A stretch of 32,101 nt of DNA, from contig JAPPGZ010000055.1 of assembly GCA_028874905.1 (NCBI GenBank), positions 1-32,101 of the forward strand, written 5' to 3'. This DNA comes from Gemmatimonadota bacterium. GTDB taxonomy: Bacteria > Gemmatimonadota > Gemmatimonadetes > Longimicrobiales > Gaopeijiaceae. This document shows, in pieces, positions 7,297-16,651 of this stretch (position 1 is the first letter of the stretch; each line of letters begins with the position of its first letter). Under the pieces are notes generated by a model. The model was not told the DNA's origin and searched no databases. It saw only the letters and a program-made list of their open reading frames with translations. A program made the position numbers and the translations under genes.

Positions 7297-9591
7297 ATGC
7301 CCAAACTGGTCCGCACCCTCGTTGAACGCCGCGTCCCGCACATCCTCGCGCTCTATGTAGGCGCTTCATGGGGCATCATCGAGTTCGTCACCTTCGCCGT
7401 GCACGAATTCGTGCTCTCCCCGCACTGGACGAGGGTGGCGCTGGTCTTGGTGCTCCTGCTCCTGCCAACCGTTTTCATGCTCGCCTGGTTCCATGGCAAA
7501 CCGGGAAAGGATGTGGACGAGATGCCGCGCGCGGAGAAGATCGGGATCCCGGCCAACATCGTGCTCTGCGCGGGCGTGTTGTGGCTGATTTTCGGCGGCG
7601 AGGATCTGGGCGCCGCGACGACCTCCGTCACGGTCGAGAACGAAGACGGCGAGGTCGTCGAGCGCGAGATCGCCAAGGCGGAGTTTCGCAAGCGCACGCT
7701 CCTCTTCCCCCTGGACCTCGGTGAAGGCCTCGGGGAAGAGGACTCGTGGCTGGCGTACGCGGTCCCGGGTGCAATCGAATACGACCTGAGTCCGGACGAG
7801 TTCTACGAACCGATCATCGCCTATCTCCTGCGGGACCGCCTGGAGGCCCTGGGATTCCCCGATCTGCTGGACGTCCCCACGGCGCTGAAGCGTGAGCTCT
7901 CCGAGGAAGTGTTCGCCGAGTTCTTCGGAGCGGGAGAACTCGAGCGCGTCGATGGCCGCTACCGCGTCACGTTGCGCCTGCACGAAGTGGGCGACGGCTC
8001 TGTGGCCGGAGAGATCGTGCAGGAGGGGACGGACATCCTGGCCGTCGTCGACGAGATATCCGTGATGGTCAAGGACGCCCTGGGGATCCCGGAGCGCGAG
8101 GGCATCGAGGATCTTCCGGTTCGCGACTGGCTCTCGGAGGACCCCCAGGCCGTGGCCGAGTACTACAAAGGCACGGCAGCGATGTTCGTCGAGCAGGATC
8201 TGAACACCGGCATCGAGCTTCTGACCTCCGCGACAACCCGGGATCCCGCCTTCGCCGGGGCACAATTCACCCTGTACCTGTTGCTACTGAACGCCAGCCG
8301 GACCGAGGAGGCCATCGCTTCGCTCCAGGCGACCATGGCGAACATCTACCGGATACCCGAACGGCACCGCTTCATCGTGAAGGCCGAGTTCTATTTCCTC
8401 ACGCAGGACGTGGTCAAGGCGTCCGCGGTCGTCGAGATGTGGGTGGAACTCCATCCGTACGACGCGCAGGCGCTCAGGTACCGGATGATGGTTCAGCAGG
8501 GAAGGGGTGATTCGGAGGGGATGCTGGCCACTCTGACCGCGCTCCGCGGGCTCGACCCCCGTGACGGAAGCGTCCTGCTCCAGATCGCCGCCGTGCAGGG
8601 CGAGCTGGGGGACCACGAAGGCGCGCTTCAATCGCTCACCGAATACGTCGACGCCTTCGCGGACGACGAGGCCGGATATGTCCGACTGGCCCGGCTGCAA
8701 CGGCGCCTGGGGCGGCACGACGATGCCCGCGCGAGTCTGGACCGCGCCATCCTGATCGACCCCCTGTCGTCGCAGGTCACGGCCGCGCTGGCAACGCTCG
8801 ATCTTTACGTGGGGAGCTTCGAGCCGGCCCGGGCCGGTTTCGAACGCGCGCTCGAACTGGCGCGCACGGCGGCCGAACGGGTGCAGGTGCTCGATGGACT
8901 CAAGGGCTACCACCTCTTCCGCGGCGAAGTCGGTGACGCGATCCGTGCTGCGGAGGCGTGGACTGCAGAGGCGGCCAGCTACATGAGCCCGCTCGTGCTA
9001 GGGCAGCAGCGGCTCGACGACCTCGCGATCTACAACGCCGCGGGCAGGGAAGCCGCCGCGGCGTTCCTCGAAGAGATGAAGGCGCAGATTCCGCCGCCGC
9101 TCGACGACTACCTCACTCCGTACCTGGAGAGTTCGGCGTTCGCTGCCTGGGGCGACCTCGAGGCCGCGCGCGAGGCCCACCGCCTGGCGGTCGAGAGGGC
9201 GGAAGCGATGCAGTACGGCGAGCTCCTCGAAGATCTTCAGCGCATCCTCGGGCGGATCGAAGAGCTTGCCGGGAACTACGAGTCGGCCCTCGAGCACTAC
9301 CGGGCAGCGATGGCGGCCGATCCCGGCGTCGGTCTCCAGCGCGCACTCGGGCGCACGCTGCGCAAGGCGGGCCGGCTGGACGAGGCCGAAGCCGAGCTGC
9401 GGGAGGCGCTGGTGCCCGTCCCGGCACAGCCGTGGACGCACTTCGAACTCGCGCTGGTTCTGGAGGCGCGGGGGCACGCGGTGGGCGCCGTCGAGCATCT
9501 GCGGAGCGCGCTCGCCGCGTGGGAGAACGCGGACGAGGACTATGGGCCAGCGCAGGAGGCGCGGGTGAAGCTGGAGGAGCTGGGCGGGTAG
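7297..9591 (+). CDS. membrane-anchored tetratricopeptide-repeat protein
   Basis: A 764-residue protein. Three hydrophobic segments at the N-terminus (about residues 13-35, 44-65 and 86-103) anchor it in the membrane. A soluble domain at roughly 110-270 (YLLRDRLEALGFP, then a VDGRYRVTLRLHEVGDG strand region) resembles the TolB-like domain that precedes TPRs in many such proteins. From about residue 280 to the end there are TPR-like helical pairs, such as YESALEHYRAAMAADP and GRLDEAEAELREAL. No kinase, cyclase or HTH domain is visible. GGGA sits about 7 nt before ATG 7297. It is the only gene in its unit and converges on the amidohydrolase gene. It is probably a scaffold or sensor; the partner is unknown. 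Confidence 0.75.
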   Translation: MPKLVRTLVERRVPHILALYVGASWGIIEFVTFAVHEFVLSPHWTRVALVLVLLLLPTVFMLAWFHGKPGKDVDEMPRAEKIGIPANIVLCAGVLWLIFGGEDLGAATTSVTVENEDGEVVEREIAKAEFRKRTLLFPLDLGEGLGEEDSWLAYAVPGAIEYDLSPDEFYEPIIAYLLRDRLEALGFPDLLDVPTALKRELSEEVFAEFFGAGELERVDGRYRVTLRLHEVGDGSVAGEIVQEGTDILAVVDEISVMVKDALGIPEREGIEDLPVRDWLSEDPQAVAEYYKGTAAMFVEQDLNTGIELLTSATTRDPAFAGAQFTLYLLLLNASRTEEAIASLQATMANIYRIPERHRFIVKAEFYFLTQDVVKASAVVEMWVELHPYDAQALRYRMMVQQGRGDSEGMLATLTALRGLDPRDGSVLLQIAAVQGELGDHEGALQSLTEYVDAFADDEAGYVRLARLQRRLGRHDDARASLDRAILIDPLSSQVTAALATLDLYVGSFEPARAGFERALELARTAAERVQVLDGLKGYHLFRGEVGDAIRAAEAWTAEAASYMSPLVLGQQRLDDLAIYNAAGREAAAAFLEEMKAQIPPPLDDYLTPYLESSAFAAWGDLEAAREAHRLAVERAEAMQYGELLEDLQRILGRIEELAGNYESALEHYRAAMAADPGVGLQRALGRTLRKAGRLDEAEAELREALVPVPAQPWTHFELALVLEARGHAVGAVEHLRSALAAWENADEDYGPAQEARVKLEELGG

Positions 9592-9666
9592 GGGTCCGCC
9601 ACGGCAGCCGCGCGGGGCTCCCTGTCCCTGGTCAGCCGGTAGGGCCGTTCGAACTCACCAGCCACC

Positions 9667-9687
9667 ACCCTAACGTAACGTCAGGGT
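9667..9687. promoter_or_regulatory. 21-bp dyad (copy 3)
   Basis: ACCCTAACGT-A-ACGTCAGGGT matches the 7074 dyad at 20 of 21 positions. It lies in the 95-bp gap between the convergent TPR and amidohydrolase genes and touches the amidohydrolase stop codon. A promoter operator is unexpected there, so this copy argues for a dispersed repeat or a transcription-end element rather than a simple operator. Confidence 0.5.
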
Positions 9688-12600
9688 CATTCCCCAGGCG
9701 GCCGCCGATCCCAGTAGTCGTCCCCGCGCACATCCGTCCGCGTGATGTCGTCGTTCGTCCACGGCCGGGGCCCGTAGTCGCGCTCGATCGGCCACGTCTG
9801 CCGCAGCGTGCGGGCGTCGAACAGGTTGCCGCCGACCAGGACCAGGCTGACGCCGGACGACAGGCGGATATCCTCGAGCGGGTTCTGGTCGAGCACCGCC
9901 AGGTCGGCGAGCTTGCCCACCTCGATCGAGCCGATGTCCTGCTCCAGGCCGATGAAGCGCGCGGCGCTGATCGTGCCGGTCTTGAGGGCCTCCATCGGGG
10001 TCATGGCCTCGCCGAGCGCCCACATCTCCCAGTGCGCGCCGAGCCCGTCGACCTCGCCGTGCGCGCCGACCGCGACGTGGCCGCCCGCACGGGCGATGTC
10101 GGCCGCTCCCTCGGCGATCAGCGGGAAGATGTACTCGCGGGCGGGCTTTTTCACGAAGCTGCGGCGCACCGCGATCTCCTGCCATGGCGACCAGGCGAGC
10201 TGTAGCGGATCGAGCCACAGGTCGCGCTCGCCGAGCCAGAACTCCAGCGCGACGCCCTTCGGGTAGTCGGTCAGGGTGATCTGCGGCGAGTAGGTCGCGC
10301 CGGCCTGCCCCATGAACGTCGTCACGTCGCGGTACGTGGGCACGTTCTGGATGGGGTGTTCCCAGCCGGTGTGGCCGCCCATCACTAGGCCCAGCAGGTA
10401 GATGAAGTCGCCGTTCTCGGCGGTCAGCGTGACGCCGCGCTCACGCGACGCCTGCGCCAGCATCTGCCGCTGCACCCGCGTGCACTGCTTGTAGTCCTTG
10501 AGCGACAGCGCGCCCTGGTCCGCGAGGCGGTTGACGTGGCCCAGCGCATCCTCGTAGGACCGGATCTCGCGCACGGGGCCGTGCGGGGGGCAGACCAGGG
10601 TCTGACCGGTGGAATAGGTCCGCGGGCCGATCACGCGCCCGGCCTCGTGCATCTCGGCGATCACGAACGAGGGGTCGGGCTGCGCGGAGGGGTCGTGGGT
10701 GGTCGTGACGCCGTACACCAGATAGCGCGCGGATTCGTGGCGGCGCTGGGGCGGGATGAAGGAGTTGCCGGCGAAGGTCAGGTGGTGGGCGTGCACGTCG
10801 AGGAGGCCGGGGATGATGGTCTTGCCGGAGACGTCGACGACGCGGTCCGCGCCGGTGGTGTCGCACTCGCCCACGCACGCGATGCGGCTGCCGTCTATGA
10901 CGATCGTGCCGCGCTCGATCACGTCGGGCAGGGAGGGGGCGGCGGGGGCCGAGCCCGCCATGGTCACGATCCGCGCACCCTCCAGCGCCAGCGTGCCGTT
11001 GGGGTGGGGCCGGGGGACGCGCAGCCCCAGATTGCGGATGCTCGACGAAACCTCGCCGCCGTCGATGGTCACGGTCGCGTGGCGGGCCGCGGAGGCGTAC
11101 TCCAGCGTGCGGTTGTCCCGCCAGTGCGGATAGATGCCGCCCTCGTGGAGTCGGGTGACGCCCGGGCCGGCGGGATCGATGGTGAGCGGGCCGCTCGCGG
11201 TCAGGCCGAGCGGGGCCGGGGCCACGTGCATGGCTTGCAGTTGCCGGAAGGCGACGTGGCGGCCGTCGGGGGACAGGGAGGCCTGCTCGGTGCCGGGCGG
11301 GAGCCGGAGGTGGGTACGCTGGTCGCCGCCGTCTGGCGCAAGGGACAGGATCGCGGGCGCGCCGCCATCGCTGCCGGTGAAATACAGCCGGCCGTCGTCG
11401 CCGATCGTGATGTCGCGCTGGGGGCCGGTCGGCGTGAGTTCGCGCGCCGGGCCGCCGTCGGCCGGGACCTCGACGAGCTGCCAGCCGCGTCCACCGAAGG
11501 TCACCCAGGTCAGCGCGGGGTCCCAGCGGTTGACGACCAGCCCGCCGTCGTCGGGACGCCACGCGAGGTGGGCATAGCGGCCGGAGGTGGTCGTGAGCCG
11601 CACCGGGGTCCCGCCACGCGCGGGGACCTTCCAGACATGACCGCCGTCCACGTCGTCCCAGGACGTGTAGGCGACCCAGCGTCCGTCGTGGGACCAGGCC
11701 GGGCCGGCCTCCAAGGGCTGATCGGAGGGATGCGGGTCGGCCATCGGGGCCGGGCCCGGGAGGGTCGTGCTTCCATCCGACCCCGCAGCGGTCAGGTAGC
11801 CGCCGGCGTCGGTGAGGCGGCGGGGACCGCCTTCGCCGCCCTCTTCAATCCAAAGCCAACCGGCGGCCTCGAAGACGACACGGCTGCCATCGGGCAAGGT
11901 CACGGGCGTGCGGGCAAAGCGCACCGCGAAGTCGTCGTCGGCGATCCGGCGCGAGGCGCGTGCCATTTCGGAGATGCTGCGCTGAACGCGGGCGCGGAAG
12001 GGGATCGTTTCGACGTTGCCCTCGATGTCGACGCGGCGGATGCGGCCGCCCTGGGTGATCACGAGCGAGCGGCCGTCGGGGGCCCAGCTGTAGCCGGGGA
12101 GGACGCCGATGTTCCAGCTGGGGTGATGATCGGTCGCGGCGGGCGTGATCGGGTCCATCAGGATGCGCTCGTCGCCCGTTTCGAGGTCGCGGATCCAGAG
12201 CGCGGTGCGGCCCATGTACTCGTGGCCGCGGTACGACATGACGCCGCCCGGGAGCTTGCGGGCGAAGGTCAGCCAGCGGCCGTCGGGCGAGACTTCGGCA
12301 CCGACCTCGCCGAGGCGCAGCGGGTACGCGGGACGCCCGCAGCAGTGGAGGTAGCGGCCGGTGGATTCGGTCACGTCGTCGATGGTGCCGGTGGCCAGGT
12401 CGAGGCGGCGTATGCGGCGCTCCTCGCCGGTGAAGATCGCGGAGCCGAAGAAGAGGGTGCGGCCGTCAGGGGTGAACGACGGGTTCTGCGCGCGGTCGGC
12501 CCCCTCCCAGAAGCCCGAGCGGGCCGGAGCGGTGGCGCCCGACGCGCCGAGGACGACCAGATCGGTCGGCGGCCCGCCTTCTGCGGGGAAGATCGCGATC

Positions 12601-13169
12601 ACGTCGGTGGTGCGGTAGAACCCGACCGGCCCCTTGAGCTTGCGGGTGACCGCGATCTGGCGGCCGTCGGGCGTCCACTCCGGCTCCTGCAGGCGGTACT
12701 CGACGCTGAGATGAATCGCGCGGGGGTTGGAGCCGTCGGCGTCCATGACCCAGAGGTTGTCCTGCCCCCCGCGATCGGAGACGAACGCGATCCGAGTGCC
12801 GTCGGGGGAGTACGTCGGGTGGTAGTTGACCGCGATCCCGCTGTTCTGCGTGAGTGATTCGGCGTCGCCGCCCCCGGCCGGGACGCGATAGATGTGCCCC
12901 AGCAGGTCGAAGACGATCCACCGCCCGTCGGGGCTGATGTCGAGGGACATCCACGTGCCCTGATCGGTGGTGAAGTCGATCTCCCGGGGTGTGCCGCGGG
13001 CCAGCGTGGCGTCCCACTGGGCGACGCTCTGGGCGTGGAGGGGTGGGGCGGGGGTGACGAGGGCGGTGGTGACGAGCACGGCCAGCAAATGGCGCAGGCC
13101 GGCCGACGCGCCACGCGGGGCGCCTGCCTCAGGGCACGCTGACGTCCAGAACTTTGGTCGAGACCACAT
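9687..13169 (-). CDS. secreted TolB-propeller amidohydrolase (metal-dependent)
   Basis: A 1160-residue protein with a hydrophobic export signal (about 25-48, ending near LHAQ). Many propeller repeats of the type SPDGR...AF follow to about residue 700. A C-terminal amidohydrolase domain then begins (GKTIIPGLLDVHAHH). Visible metal-site candidates are HAH near 792, the Lys of SLKDYK near 890, the His of GHTGWEHP near 935 and the His residues of GAHGEVDGLGAHWEMW near 1040. Related enzymes hydrolyse imide, peptide or N-acyl bonds; the substrate here is unknown. ATG 13169 overlaps the acylase gene by 41 nt; a shorter start is possible but there is no better ATG before the signal. It is last in the leftward four-gene set. 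A homologue lacking its N-terminus is at 25973-27967. Confidence 0.85.
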   Translation of the reverse strand: MWSRPKFWTSACPEAGAPRGASAGLRHLLAVLVTTALVTPAPPLHAQSVAQWDATLARGTPREIDFTTDQGTWMSLDISPDGRWIVFDLLGHIYRVPAGGGDAESLTQNSGIAVNYHPTYSPDGTRIAFVSDRGGQDNLWVMDADGSNPRAIHLSVEYRLQEPEWTPDGRQIAVTRKLKGPVGFYRTTDVIAIFPAEGGPPTDLVVLGASGATAPARSGFWEGADRAQNPSFTPDGRTLFFGSAIFTGEERRIRRLDLATGTIDDVTESTGRYLHCCGRPAYPLRLGEVGAEVSPDGRWLTFARKLPGGVMSYRGHEYMGRTALWIRDLETGDERILMDPITPAATDHHPSWNIGVLPGYSWAPDGRSLVITQGGRIRRVDIEGNVETIPFRARVQRSISEMARASRRIADDDFAVRFARTPVTLPDGSRVVFEAAGWLWIEEGGEGGPRRLTDAGGYLTAAGSDGSTTLPGPAPMADPHPSDQPLEAGPAWSHDGRWVAYTSWDDVDGGHVWKVPARGGTPVRLTTTSGRYAHLAWRPDDGGLVVNRWDPALTWVTFGGRGWQLVEVPADGGPARELTPTGPQRDITIGDDGRLYFTGSDGGAPAILSLAPDGGDQRTHLRLPPGTEQASLSPDGRHVAFRQLQAMHVAPAPLGLTASGPLTIDPAGPGVTRLHEGGIYPHWRDNRTLEYASAARHATVTIDGGEVSSSIRNLGLRVPRPHPNGTLALEGARIVTMAGSAPAAPSLPDVIERGTIVIDGSRIACVGECDTTGADRVVDVSGKTIIPGLLDVHAHHLTFAGNSFIPPQRRHESARYLVYGVTTTHDPSAQPDPSFVIAEMHEAGRVIGPRTYSTGQTLVCPPHGPVREIRSYEDALGHVNRLADQGALSLKDYKQCTRVQRQMLAQASRERGVTLTAENGDFIYLLGLVMGGHTGWEHPIQNVPTYRDVTTFMGQAGATYSPQITLTDYPKGVALEFWLGERDLWLDPLQLAWSPWQEIAVRRSFVKKPAREYIFPLIAEGAADIARAGGHVAVGAHGEVDGLGAHWEMWALGEAMTPMEALKTGTISAARFIGLEQDIGSIEVGKLADLAVLDQNPLEDIRLSSGVSLVLVGGNLFDARTLRQTWPIERDYGPRPWTNDDITRTDVRGDDYWDRRPPGE

Positions 13170-15402
13170 GGTTCAATAGCTCCGCGGTGTCGAAGTAGGT
13201 CGGCTTGAGGCGCCGCTCGCTGGTGAGCCGGGCCTGGTCGACGTAGTACGGCGAGTCGGGGTTTTCGCTCTGGCCGTAGTTGTGAAGCGTGTACGACCGG
13301 ATGGGATCGGTGAACTGCACCAGGCGCAGCAGCCGCGAGCCGATCTCGACATGGCGCAGGCCCAGCGAGTCGGGCGGGCTGAACGTGCTCATGGCGCGCA
13401 GCGTGAAGATGCAGGAGAGGTCGAGCGCGCAGCCCACCCCGCCGCCGGCTGGGGGCACGATCGAGAGGCCGCCGAGGGGCCAGGTGCGGCCGCCGCGGCC
13501 GATGCGGAAGACGTCGCCGAGGGTGCGGTCGATCGAGCCGTAGGTGTCGAGCATGAAGGCGGCGGTGGCGTCGAGGGCGTCGAGGAGGCGCGGGAGCAGC
13601 TCCGCCGGGACGCCGTCCTTTTCCCAGAGCGGGTCGGTGAGGGCCGCGCGGTCGGCGGCGTCGAGGTCGGGTAGCGCGAAGATCTGTTCGCGCCAGACGA
13701 GGTACGCGTGCGCAGCCCGGGACTCCTGGCGGGCATGGCCGTCGAAGCCGAGGATGCGCGCCGCGAGGGTGCGGACCTGAGGCGCGGCGGCCCGGATGCG
13801 GTCGCGGTCGGCGTTGAGCGCCCGCCTGAGCGCCTCCTGCCAGGCGGCGGTCCCCACCCACATCTCGTCGAGGGAGAGTTCGACGGCGTCGTTGAAGGTG
13901 AAGTCCCACGCGCCCGAGAGGACGTCGACGGCCCGCACGCCGCGCGTGTTCCGGCGGCCCGGCGTGTCGTTGTAGATGTACGACGGGTAGCGGTCGGCGG
14001 TGAGCGGACTGTCCTCGAGCATCACGTCGGGCGCGATGTTGTTGTTCTGCATGTAGCCCGCGGCGGGGGTTTCGAGCTGGACCAGGTCTTCCAGCGGATG
14101 GATCCCCAGCCACGCCGTAGCCGACGTGTTGCCGGGCACGGGCCGATTCCAGTCCGGGCCGTCGGGACGCATCGGCGTGCGGCCCGCACGGACGTACCAC
14201 GAGTCGCCGTGGCGGTCGCCGAACATGAGGTTCTGCGGGAACATGCCCAGCCGCCGCATGGCCTGCTTCACCTCGGCGATGCCGCTTGCGTGGTTGATCT
14301 CGTAGACCTCCTGGTCGAAGTCGCCGGCGGTGTGCATGTAGGACGTGCTCACCACGTAGGCCTTGCCGTCCTGCCGTGCGACGACGGGCGAGAGGACGTC
14401 GTTGTGGCGGGTGTACGCGAAGGTGCGGGTGACCGGGTCGCCGCCCCGGACCTGGATCATGACGTCGTGCGTCTCCATCCGGCGCCATTCACCGTCGTAG
14501 CGGTAGCGGAGCGAGTCGGCGGGATCGACCTCGACCTCGTAGCAGTCGGCGACGTCGGGTGCGCCGGTGGTCATGCCCCAGGCCACGTCGCGGGTGTGTG
14601 TGAGGATCAGCAGGGGGCCGAGCGAGTAGGCCGCCGCGTGGAGATCGCCCGCGTGCATGCGCGATTCGTAGGTGAACGCGCCATCGATCCCGCCATGCGG
14701 GTCGCTCAGCACGATCATGGCGTTGGCGCGGGTGCGCCACGGGGCCAGGATCCACTCGTTGGAGGCGTTCCGGTCGGCCCGGGCGAGGGCATCGCGGTCG
14801 ACGGCCGCCAGCTGGACGCCGCCGCGGGCGCAGTCCTGGAGACCCTGTCCGGCCTGGTAGCCGGGCCAGAGCACGAAGCGCGACAGCACGACCGGGTCCC
14901 AGGGTTCGAGGTCCGGCGCCCAGTCCGGGGTGTCGTCCGGGTGCTCGCGCATCCACGCTTCCATGCCCGCGATATAGTGGACGTAGTTCTGCTGGAGCTG
15001 GGGACTCAGCCGCTCAAACCCTGCCTGCGCCTCCTCAACGTGTCGCCACATGCGGGACTGGACATCCGTGGCGACGGCGTTCGCGGTGGGCGGCCCGCCA
15101 AAACCGGAGGTCGTCCCGTCGCCGAATGCGGCCGCAAGCTCGCCCCGCCCGGCGAGAAACATGTTCAAGATAAACTCAAGTTGATCTTCGGCCTGGGCGT
15201 ACCCGAGACCGTAGAACCCGGCCTCCTCGGTGTCGGCGATGATGTGGGGGACGCCCCAGGGATCGCGGTGGATGGTGACCTGGGTCGATTGGGCTGCGAG
15301 CAGGATCCGGTCAGCGGCGGGATCACGGGGCTGCACCGTGGGCCGTGCGCCGGCGACTGCCAACAGGACTGCGCCGACGGCAAGCGTACGGGTGGGATTC
15401 AT
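13129..15402 (-). CDS. penicillin acylase family N-terminal-nucleophile hydrolase
   Basis: A 757-residue precursor. An export signal follows MNPTRTLAVGAVLLAV. The sequence HRDPWGVPHIIADT is typical of the alpha chain start, then GYAQAEDQLE. The nucleophile is Ser214 in NASNEW, where autocleavage would separate the alpha and beta chains; DPHGG follows. The family cleaves amide bonds of penicillins, acyl-homoserine lactones or other N-acyl compounds, usually in the periplasm. ATG 15402 is chosen over ATG 15420 because GGAAGGAG lies about 8 nt before it and within the upstream alternative. It sits 31 bp after the M23 gene and overlaps the amidohydrolase start, so it belongs to the leftward operon. 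The substrate cannot be told from sequence. Confidence 0.88.
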   Translation of the reverse strand: MNPTRTLAVGAVLLAVAGARPTVQPRDPAADRILLAAQSTQVTIHRDPWGVPHIIADTEEAGFYGLGYAQAEDQLEFILNMFLAGRGELAAAFGDGTTSGFGGPPTANAVATDVQSRMWRHVEEAQAGFERLSPQLQQNYVHYIAGMEAWMREHPDDTPDWAPDLEPWDPVVLSRFVLWPGYQAGQGLQDCARGGVQLAAVDRDALARADRNASNEWILAPWRTRANAMIVLSDPHGGIDGAFTYESRMHAGDLHAAAYSLGPLLILTHTRDVAWGMTTGAPDVADCYEVEVDPADSLRYRYDGEWRRMETHDVMIQVRGGDPVTRTFAYTRHNDVLSPVVARQDGKAYVVSTSYMHTAGDFDQEVYEINHASGIAEVKQAMRRLGMFPQNLMFGDRHGDSWYVRAGRTPMRPDGPDWNRPVPGNTSATAWLGIHPLEDLVQLETPAAGYMQNNNIAPDVMLEDSPLTADRYPSYIYNDTPGRRNTRGVRAVDVLSGAWDFTFNDAVELSLDEMWVGTAAWQEALRRALNADRDRIRAAAPQVRTLAARILGFDGHARQESRAAHAYLVWREQIFALPDLDAADRAALTDPLWEKDGVPAELLPRLLDALDATAAFMLDTYGSIDRTLGDVFRIGRGGRTWPLGGLSIVPPAGGGVGCALDLSCIFTLRAMSTFSPPDSLGLRHVEIGSRLLRLVQFTDPIRSYTLHNYGQSENPDSPYYVDQARLTSERRLKPTYFDTAELLNHVVSTKVLDVSVP

Positions 15403-15433
15403 GGGACGCACTCCTTCCATGGTGCCATCCCGG

Positions 15434-16651
15434 CTACCGGGGAAACCGGATCAGCTGATCACGCATCGGGGTTTCGCCTCGCCGCGTCTCCGGCTCGTGC
15501 ATCTCGCATGGTCCGGCTGGTCCCTGGCGGCAGAAGCCCAGCAGGTCGAAGGCGTCGTGCACGAACGGCAACCCTTCCGCACCGAGCGGCACGTTCTCGT
15601 CGGTGATGTGGAAGTGCAGGTGCGGGCCACCCGAGTTGCCGGAGTTGCCGACCTGGCCGAGCACTTGGCCGCGCCGCACCCGCTGGCCGACCTGGACCGG
15701 AACGCTCCCGGGCAGAAGGTGGGCGTACAGCGCGTAGCGGCCCTCTCCGATGTCCAGAATGACGTGGTTGCCGATGGCGGTGGACAGGTTGAAGTCGGCG
15801 GGGCGCGAGGTCTCTCCGGGACGGTTCTCCGGGACGCCGTCGAGCACGGAAGAGGTCACCCCGTCCGCCACTGCGATCACCTCGGCGCCGTAGCCCGGAT
15901 AGGTGTCGTTGTCGCCGCCCTCCACCGGACTGGCGCGACCCTCGGCGTCGACCAGCATGTAGTCGATCGCGTACCGCTGCGCGAACGCCGAGCGTCCGAA
16001 GAGCTGGAGCGGCATGCGGCGGTGCCCGGAGTCGTTGGAGGGACCGTTGAACACCGCCCACGGTCCGCCCCGGAGCGGCGGCCCGATCTCAATCACGGAG
16101 CCCTCGTGGATCGGCGTCTCCAGGGCCACGTAGTCGGCCTCGGTGGAATCGCCCGCGGGAAGGTCGAACCACACGCGTTGGTAGAACTGCCGCGGGGTGG
16201 CGGCGGATGCCGGCAGGGGCAGCATGACATACACCACCCCGTGCGACCGGGGGCCGATGGTTCGCTGCACGACTGGATCGTCCTCCTGCTCGAACGGCGG
16301 GAGCATGTTGCTGCCCAGTTCCTCACCCGAGTACTCCAGCAGGCGCGGTCCCTCTGCCGATTCGGCGAAGACCTCGACGCGGCTTACCTGTGCCGGGGCG
16401 GGCAGGAAGCTCGTGATCAGGAGTTCGTAGACGAAATAGCGGGTGTCTCCGGAGACGAGCGGACCGGGCGGGACGGGCACGCGGATCTCGAAGGGCGGGG
16501 GGAATGGTCGGAGGGACTGGGCTGCTGCCGGGACCGCGGGCAACACGGAGGCCGCGAGGGGCGCTGCGCATACCGCAGGCGCAATTGCGCGGCCGAGCGC
16601 GAAGCGAAGGCGCGCGGGGAACGCTCCGGAGGAACCGCGGTGCACTCTCAC
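15434..16651 (-). CDS. secreted M23-family metallopeptidase
   Basis: A 405-residue protein with an export signal (cleavage near AAAQ, about residue 45), an uncharacterised beta-rich N-terminal region and an M23/LytM-like catalytic domain. The likely zinc ligands are His in GHRRMPL (about 210), Asp in YAIDYM (about 229) and HLHFH (about 346-350), with YAHLLPGSVPVQVGQ and GQVGNSGNSGGP between them. M23 enzymes cut Gly-containing or peptidoglycan peptides, but this subfamily's substrate is unknown. Its GTG start overlaps the upstream stop by 4 nt (GTGA); GTG 16645 with GAGGAG at 5 nt is an alternative. It is the second gene of the leftward operon. Confidence 0.85.
   Translation of the reverse strand: MRVHRGSSGAFPARLRFALGRAIAPAVCAAPLAASVLPAVPAAAQSLRPFPPPFEIRVPVPPGPLVSGDTRYFVYELLITSFLPAPAQVSRVEVFAESAEGPRLLEYSGEELGSNMLPPFEQEDDPVVQRTIGPRSHGVVYVMLPLPASAATPRQFYQRVWFDLPAGDSTEADYVALETPIHEGSVIEIGPPLRGGPWAVFNGPSNDSGHRRMPLQLFGRSAFAQRYAIDYMLVDAEGRASPVEGGDNDTYPGYGAEVIAVADGVTSSVLDGVPENRPGETSRPADFNLSTAIGNHVILDIGEGRYALYAHLLPGSVPVQVGQRVRRGQVLGQVGNSGNSGGPHLHFHITDENVPLGAEGLPFVHDAFDLLGFCRQGPAGPCEMHEPETRRGETPMRDQLIRFPR

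Noticed and set aside
6812..7297. A 161-codon plus-strand frame ending at the TPR start
   Set aside because: It runs through the dyads and element A, lacks a ribosome site or domain, and is best explained as intergenic DNA.
10536..12857. A 773-codon open frame on the plus strand opposite the amidohydrolase gene
   Set aside because: It is antisense to a protein with clear propeller and metal-site motifs. Its composition (Gly, Arg, Val, Ala) is typical of antisense frames in GC-rich DNA and it shows no domain or ribosome site.
13708..15606. A 632-codon plus-strand frame opposite penicillin acylase
   Set aside because: It is a shadow of the acylase gene, which has a signal peptide, NASNEW nucleophile and a good ribosome site; the shadow has none of these.
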